Assembly (NCBI GenBank): GCA_905221605.1 | Contig: CAJNDS010001224.1 | Span: 829,556-893,555 of the forward strand | Source of the DNA: Symbiodinium natans | Taxonomy: Eukaryota; Sar; Dinophyceae; Suessiales; Symbiodiniaceae | Direction of reading: 5' to 3' | DNA: 64,000 nt | Shown here: piece by piece, positions 56,501 to 62,500 of the stretch | Numbering within the stretch: the stretch's first letter is position 1 | Layout of the letters: each line of letters opens with the position of its first letter | Translations under genes and position numbers: made by a program | Notes under the pieces: generated by a model | The model's database searches: none | Seen by the model: the letters and a program-made list of their open reading frames with translations, nothing else | Told to the model about the DNA's origin: nothing

Positions 56501-59500
56501 CCTCCGCCAGCATGACATGCAGAAATCGACTTGCGCGGCCCCTCCGCAAGCATGACAGGCAGAAGTCGCGAAGTACATATATAGCTGACAGCAGCAAGGT
56601 GCGACTCACGTCAGTGGCTCTGCAGTTGTGTCAGCTCTCAAAAAACCTCCTCAGTTGAGTCGGTGGATGGAGGAAATCTTGCACCGCCTGTGACCTTGTT
56701 GCTAGAGGCTGCGCCTACTTCTGGAGACTGTGGATGGAGGAAATCTTGCACCACTTTCAAGGGTGCAAAACATTCTCTCCCCTCTCCCCCTTTTTAACAT
56801 TGCGGTGAAAAGCAGATTTTCAAGATTAGGCCCAATGACATAAATCTTGCACCGCTTCCATCGTGACAAGAGCCAATGTTAAAAAGGGGGTGCGGGGTTG
56901 GCGTCAGACTCGTTTTGGAGTAGATCAAGTCGGCGGTGCAAGATTTCCTCCATCCACCGACTGAAATCCCTTGCCACAGGCCGGCCATGCAAAAGCGGTG
57001 CAAGATTTCCTCCATCCACAGTCCCCAGCATGGGCTTTAACAAGGCTTCAGATTGCACGTTGCCGGCCAACATGTGCTTGCCTGGGGCTTCAAAGTACTT
57101 CTAGTGGCGACACATCGGGGTCGAGTTCTGTGATGAGTAGAGATGCTTCGGCGCTGTGCTTGTTAAATTGGTGTGTGAGCAAGAGTCGCAAGGTTCATTT
57201 AGTTGGGCTGCGTGACGGTGCGTCGACAACACGCCATCTGCAGATCCGCATTGAGCCTTTGAGGATGACCAGGTCAGCAAACACACGCTGGGCATTCAGG
57301 TATCGCGTGACCTGCAAAGGAGATCTGAGTCAAAGCAATCGCTACATGTGTAGCGTTGACTGCATTTTCACAGTCAACGTTCAGTCAACGTTCAGTCAAC
57401 GTTACAGTCAACGTTACAGTCAACGTTGCGGAAATGCTGGCGGGGCCAGCAAATCCGTGTTTTTCACTATAAAACCCAAAACAAACTTGATTTTTTGGCT
57501 TTTAAGCTTGGAAGCCATGGAATTGCTGGCAGGTGTAGCATTTCGGCAACGTTGACTGTAACGTTGACTGTAACGTTGACTGTAACGTTGACTGAACGTT
57601 GACTGAACGTTGACTGTGAAAACACAGTCAACGCTACCAGAAGCCTGACATTAGTTTGAGGGCTTTGAGTCGGATCCACGCGATACACCTGACACGGAGA
57701 AGATTTGCATGGCCTCCGCCAGCATGACATGCAGAAATCGACTTGCGCGGCCCCTCCGCAAGCATGACAGGCAGAAGTCGCGAAGTACATATATAGCTGA
57801 CAGCAGCAAGGTGCGACTCACGTCAGTGGCTCTGCAGTTGTGTCAGCTCTCAAAAAACCTCCTCAGTTGAGTCGGTGGATGGAGGAAATCTTGCACCGCC
57901 TGTGACCTTGTTGCTAGAGGCTGCGCCTACTTCTGGAGACTGTGGATGGAGGAAATCTTGCACCACTTTCAAGGGTGCAAAACATTCTCTCCCCTCTCCC
58001 CCTTTTTAACATTGCGGTGAAAAGCAGATTTTCAAGATTAGGCCCAATGACATAAATCTTGCACCGCTTCCATCGTGACAAGAGCCAATGTTAAAAAGGG
58101 GGTGCGGGGTTGGCGTCAGACTCGTTTTGGAGTAGATCAAGTCGGCGGTGCAAGATTTCCTCCATCCACCGACTGAAATCCCTTGCCACAGGCCGGCCAT
58201 GCAAAAGCGGTGCAAGATTTCCTCCATCCACAGTCCCCAGCATGGGCTTTAACAAGGCTTCAGATTGCACGTTGCCGGCCAACATGTGCTTGCCTGGGGC
58301 TTCAAAGTACTTCTAGTGGCGACACATCGGGGTCGAGTTCTGTGATGAGTAGAGATGCTTCGGCGCTGTGCTTGTTAAATTGGTGTGTGAGCAAGAGTCG
58401 CAAGGTTCATTTAGTTGGGCTGCGTGACGGTGCGTCGACAACACGCCATCTGCAGATCCGCATTGAGCCTTTGAGGATGACCAGGTCAGCAAACACACGC
58501 TGGGCATTCAGGTATCGCGTGACCTGCAAAGGAGATCTGAGTCAAAGCAATCGCTACATGTGTAGCGTTGACTGCATTTTCACAGTCAACGTTCAGTCAA
58601 CGTTCAGTCAACGTTACAGTCAACGTTACAGTCAACGTTGCGGAAATGCTGGCGGGGCCAGCAAATCCGTGTTTTTCACTATAAAACCCAAAAAAAACTT
58701 GATTTTTTGGCTTTTAAGCTTGGAAGCCATGGAATTGCTGGCAGGTGTAGCATTTCGGCAACGTTGACTGTAACGTTGACTGTAACGTTGACTGTAACGT
58801 TGACTGAACGTTGACTGAACGTTGACTGTGAAAACACAGTCAACGCTACCAGAAGCCTGACATTAGTTTGAGGGCTTTGAGTCGGATCCACGCGATACAC
58901 CTGACACGGAGAAGATTTGCATGGCCTCCGCCAGCATGACATGCAGAAATCGACTTGCGCGGCCCCTCCGCAAGCATGACAGGCAGAAGTCGCGAAGTAC
59001 ATATATAGCTGACAGCAGCAAGGTGCGACTCACGTCAGTGGCTCTGCAGTTGTGTCAGCTCTCAAAAAACCTCCTCAGTTGAGTCGGTGGATGGAGGAAA
59101 TCTTGCACCGCCTGTGACCTTGTTGCTAGAGGCTGCGCCTACTTCTGGAGACTGTGGATGGAGGAAATCTTGCACCACTTTCAAGGGTGCAAAACATTCT
59201 CTCCCCTCTCCCCCTTTTTAACATTGCGGTGAAAAGCAGATTTTCAAGATTAGGCCCAATGACATAAATCTTGCACCGCTTCCATCGTGACAAGAGCCAA
59301 TGTTAAAAAGGGGGTGCGGGGTTGGCGTCAGACTCGTTTTGGAGTAGATCAAGTCGGCGGTGCAAGATTTCCTCCATCCACCGACTGAAATCCCTTGCCA
59401 CAGGCCGGCCATGCAAAAGCGGTGCAAGATTTCCTCCATCCACAGTCCCCAGCATGGGCTTTAACAAGGCTTCAGATTGCACGTTGCCGGCCAACATGTG

Positions 59501-62500
59501 CTTGCCTGGGGCTTCAAAGTACTTCTAGTGGCGACACATCGGGGTCGAGTTCTGTGATGAGTAGAGATGCTTCGGCGCTGTGCTTGTTAAATTGGTGTGT
59601 GAGCAAGAGTCGCAAGGTTCATTTAGTTGGGCTGCGTGACGGTGCGTCGACAACACGCCATCTGCAGATCCGCATTGAGCCTTTGAGGATGACCAGGTCA
59701 GCAAACACACGCTGGGCATTCAGGTATCGCGTGACCTGCAAAGGAGATCTGAGTCAAAGCAATCGCTACATGTGTAGCGTTGACTGCATTTTCACAGTCA
59801 ACGTTCAGTCAACGTTCAGTCAACGTTACAGTCAACGTTACAGTCAACGTTGCGGAAATGCTGGCGGGGCCAGCAAATCCGTGTTTTTCACTATAAAACC
59901 CAAAAAAAACTTGATTTTTTGGCTTTTAAGCTTGGAAGCCATGGAATTGCTGGCAGGTGTAGCATTTCGGCAACGTTGACTGTAACGTTGACTGTAACGT
60001 TGACTGTAACGTTGACTGAACGTTGACTGAACGTTGACTGTGAAAACACAGTCAACGCTACCAGAAGCCTGACATTAGTTTGAGGGCTTTGAGTCGGATC
60101 CACGCGATACACCTGACACGGAGAAGATTTGCATGGCCTCCGCCAGCATGACATGCAGAAATCGACTTGCGTGGCCCCTCCGCAAGCATGACAGGCAGAA
60201 GTCGCGAAGTACATATATAGCTGACAGCAGCAAGGTGCGACTCACGTCAGTGGCTCTGCAGTTGTGTCAGCTCTCAAAAAACCTCCTCAGTTGAGTCGGT
60301 GGATGGAGGAAATCTTGCACCGCCTGTGACCTTGTTGCTAGAGGCTGCGCCTACTTCTGGAGACTGTGGATGGAGGAAATCTTGCACCACTTTCAAGGGT
60401 GCAAAACATTCTCTCCCCTCTCCCCCTTTTTAACATTGCGGTGAAAAGCAGATTTTCAAGATTAGGCCCAATGACATAAATCTTGCACCGCTTCCATCGT
60501 GACAAGAGCCAATGTTAAAAAGGGGGTGCGGGGTTGGCGTCAGACTCGTTTTGGAGTAGATCAAGTCGGCGGTGCAAGATTTCCTCCATCCACCGACTGA
60601 AATCCCTTGCCACAGGCCGGCCATGCAAAAGCGGTGCAAGATTTCCTCCATCCACAGTCCCCAGCATGGGCTTTAACAAGGCTTCAGATTGCACGTTGCC
60701 GGCCAACATGTGCTTGCCTGGGGCTTCAAAGTACTTCTAGTGGCGACACATCGGGGTCGAGTTCTGTGATGAGTAGAGATGCTTCGGCGCTGTGCTTGTT
60801 AAATTGGTGTGTGAGCAAGAGTCGCAAGGTTCATTTAGTTGGGCTGCGTGACGGTGCGTCGACAACACGCCATCTGCAGATCCGCATTGAGCCTTTGAGG
60901 ATGACCAGGTCAGCAAACACACGCTGGGCATTCAGGTATCGCGTGACCTGCAAAGGAGATCTGAGTCAAAGCAATCGCTACATGTGTAGCGTTGACTGCA
61001 TTTTCACAGTCAACGTTCAGTCAACGTTCAGTCAACGTTACAGTCAACGTTACAGTCAACGTTGCGGAAATGCTGGCGGGGCCAGCAAATCCGTGTTTTT
61101 CACTATAAAACCCAAAAAAAACTTGATTTTTTGGCTTTTAAGCTTGGAAGCCATGGAATTGCTGGCAGGTGTAGCATTTCGGCAACGTTGACTGTAACGT
61201 TGACTGTAACGTTGACTGTAACGTTGACTGAACGTTGACTGAACGTTGACTGTGAAAACACAGTCAACGCTACCAGAAGCCTGACATTAGTTTGAGGGCT
61301 TTGAGTCGGATCCACGCGATACACCTGACACGGAGAAGATTTGCATGGCCTCCGCCAGCATGACATGCAGAAATCGACTTGCGCGGCCCCTCCGCAAGCA
61401 TGACAGGCAGAAGTCGCGAAGTACATATATAGCTGACAGCAGCAAGGTGCGACTCACGTCAGTGGCTCTGCAGTTGTGTCAGCTCTCAAAAAACCTCCTC
61501 AGTTGAGTCGGTGGATGGAGGAAATCTTGCACCGCCTGTGACCTTGTTGCTAGAGGCTGCGCCTACTTCTGGAGACTGTGGATGGAGGAAATCTTGCACC
61601 ACTTTCAAGGGTGCAAAACATTCTCTCCCCTCTCCCCCTTTTTAACATTGCGGTGAAAAGCAGATTTTCAAGATTAGGCCCAATGACATAAATCTTGCAC
61701 CGCTTCCATCGTGACAAGAGCCAATGTTAAAAAGGGGGTGCGGGGTTGGCGTCAGACTCGTTTTGGAGTAGATCAAGTCGGCGGTGCAAGATTTCCTCCA
61801 TCCACCGACTGAAATCCCTTGCCACAGGCCGGCCATGCAAAAGCGGTGCAAGATTTCCTCCATCCACAGTCCCCAGCATGGGCTTTAACAAGGCTTCAGA
61901 TTGCACGTTGCCGGCCAACATGTGCTTGCCTGGGGCTTCAAAGTACTTCTAGTGGCGACACATCGGGGTCGAGTTCTGTGATGAGTAGAGATGCTTCGGC
62001 GCTGTGCTTGTTAAATTGGTGTGTGAGCAAGAGTCGCAAGGTTCATTTAGTTGGGCTGCGTGACGGTGCGTCGACAACACGCCATCTGCAGATCCGCATT
62101 GAGCCTTTGAGGATGACCAGGTCAGCAAACACACGCTGGGCATTCAGGTATCGCGTGACCTGCAAAGGAGATCTGAGTCAAAGCAATCGCTACATGTGTA
62201 GCGTTGACTGCATTTTCACAGTCAACGTTCAGTCAACGTTCAGTCAACGTTACAGTCAACGTTACAGTCAACGTTGCGGAAATGCTGGCGGGGCCAGCAA
62301 ATCCGTGTTTTTCACTATAAAACCCAAAAAAAACTTGATTTTTTGGCTTTTAAGCTTGGAAGCCATGGAATTGCTGGCAGGTGTAGCATTTCGGCAACGT
62401 TGACTGTAACGTTGACTGTAACGTTGACTGTAACGTTGACTGAACGTTGACTGAACGTTGACTGTGAAAACACAGTCAACGCTACCAGAAGCCTGACATT

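Noticed and set aside
56971-57555. 194-codon open frame repeated in each array unit (plus strand)
   Set aside because: It runs through both the foldback block and the CAGTCAACGTT arms, has no recognisable domain, and its conservation is explained by near-identity of the units.
57467-57790. 107-codon minus-strand frame with CxxC-like pairs in each unit
   Set aside because: Second half is translated hairpin repeat (VNVTVNVTVNV); conservation is passive, so no gene is claimed.
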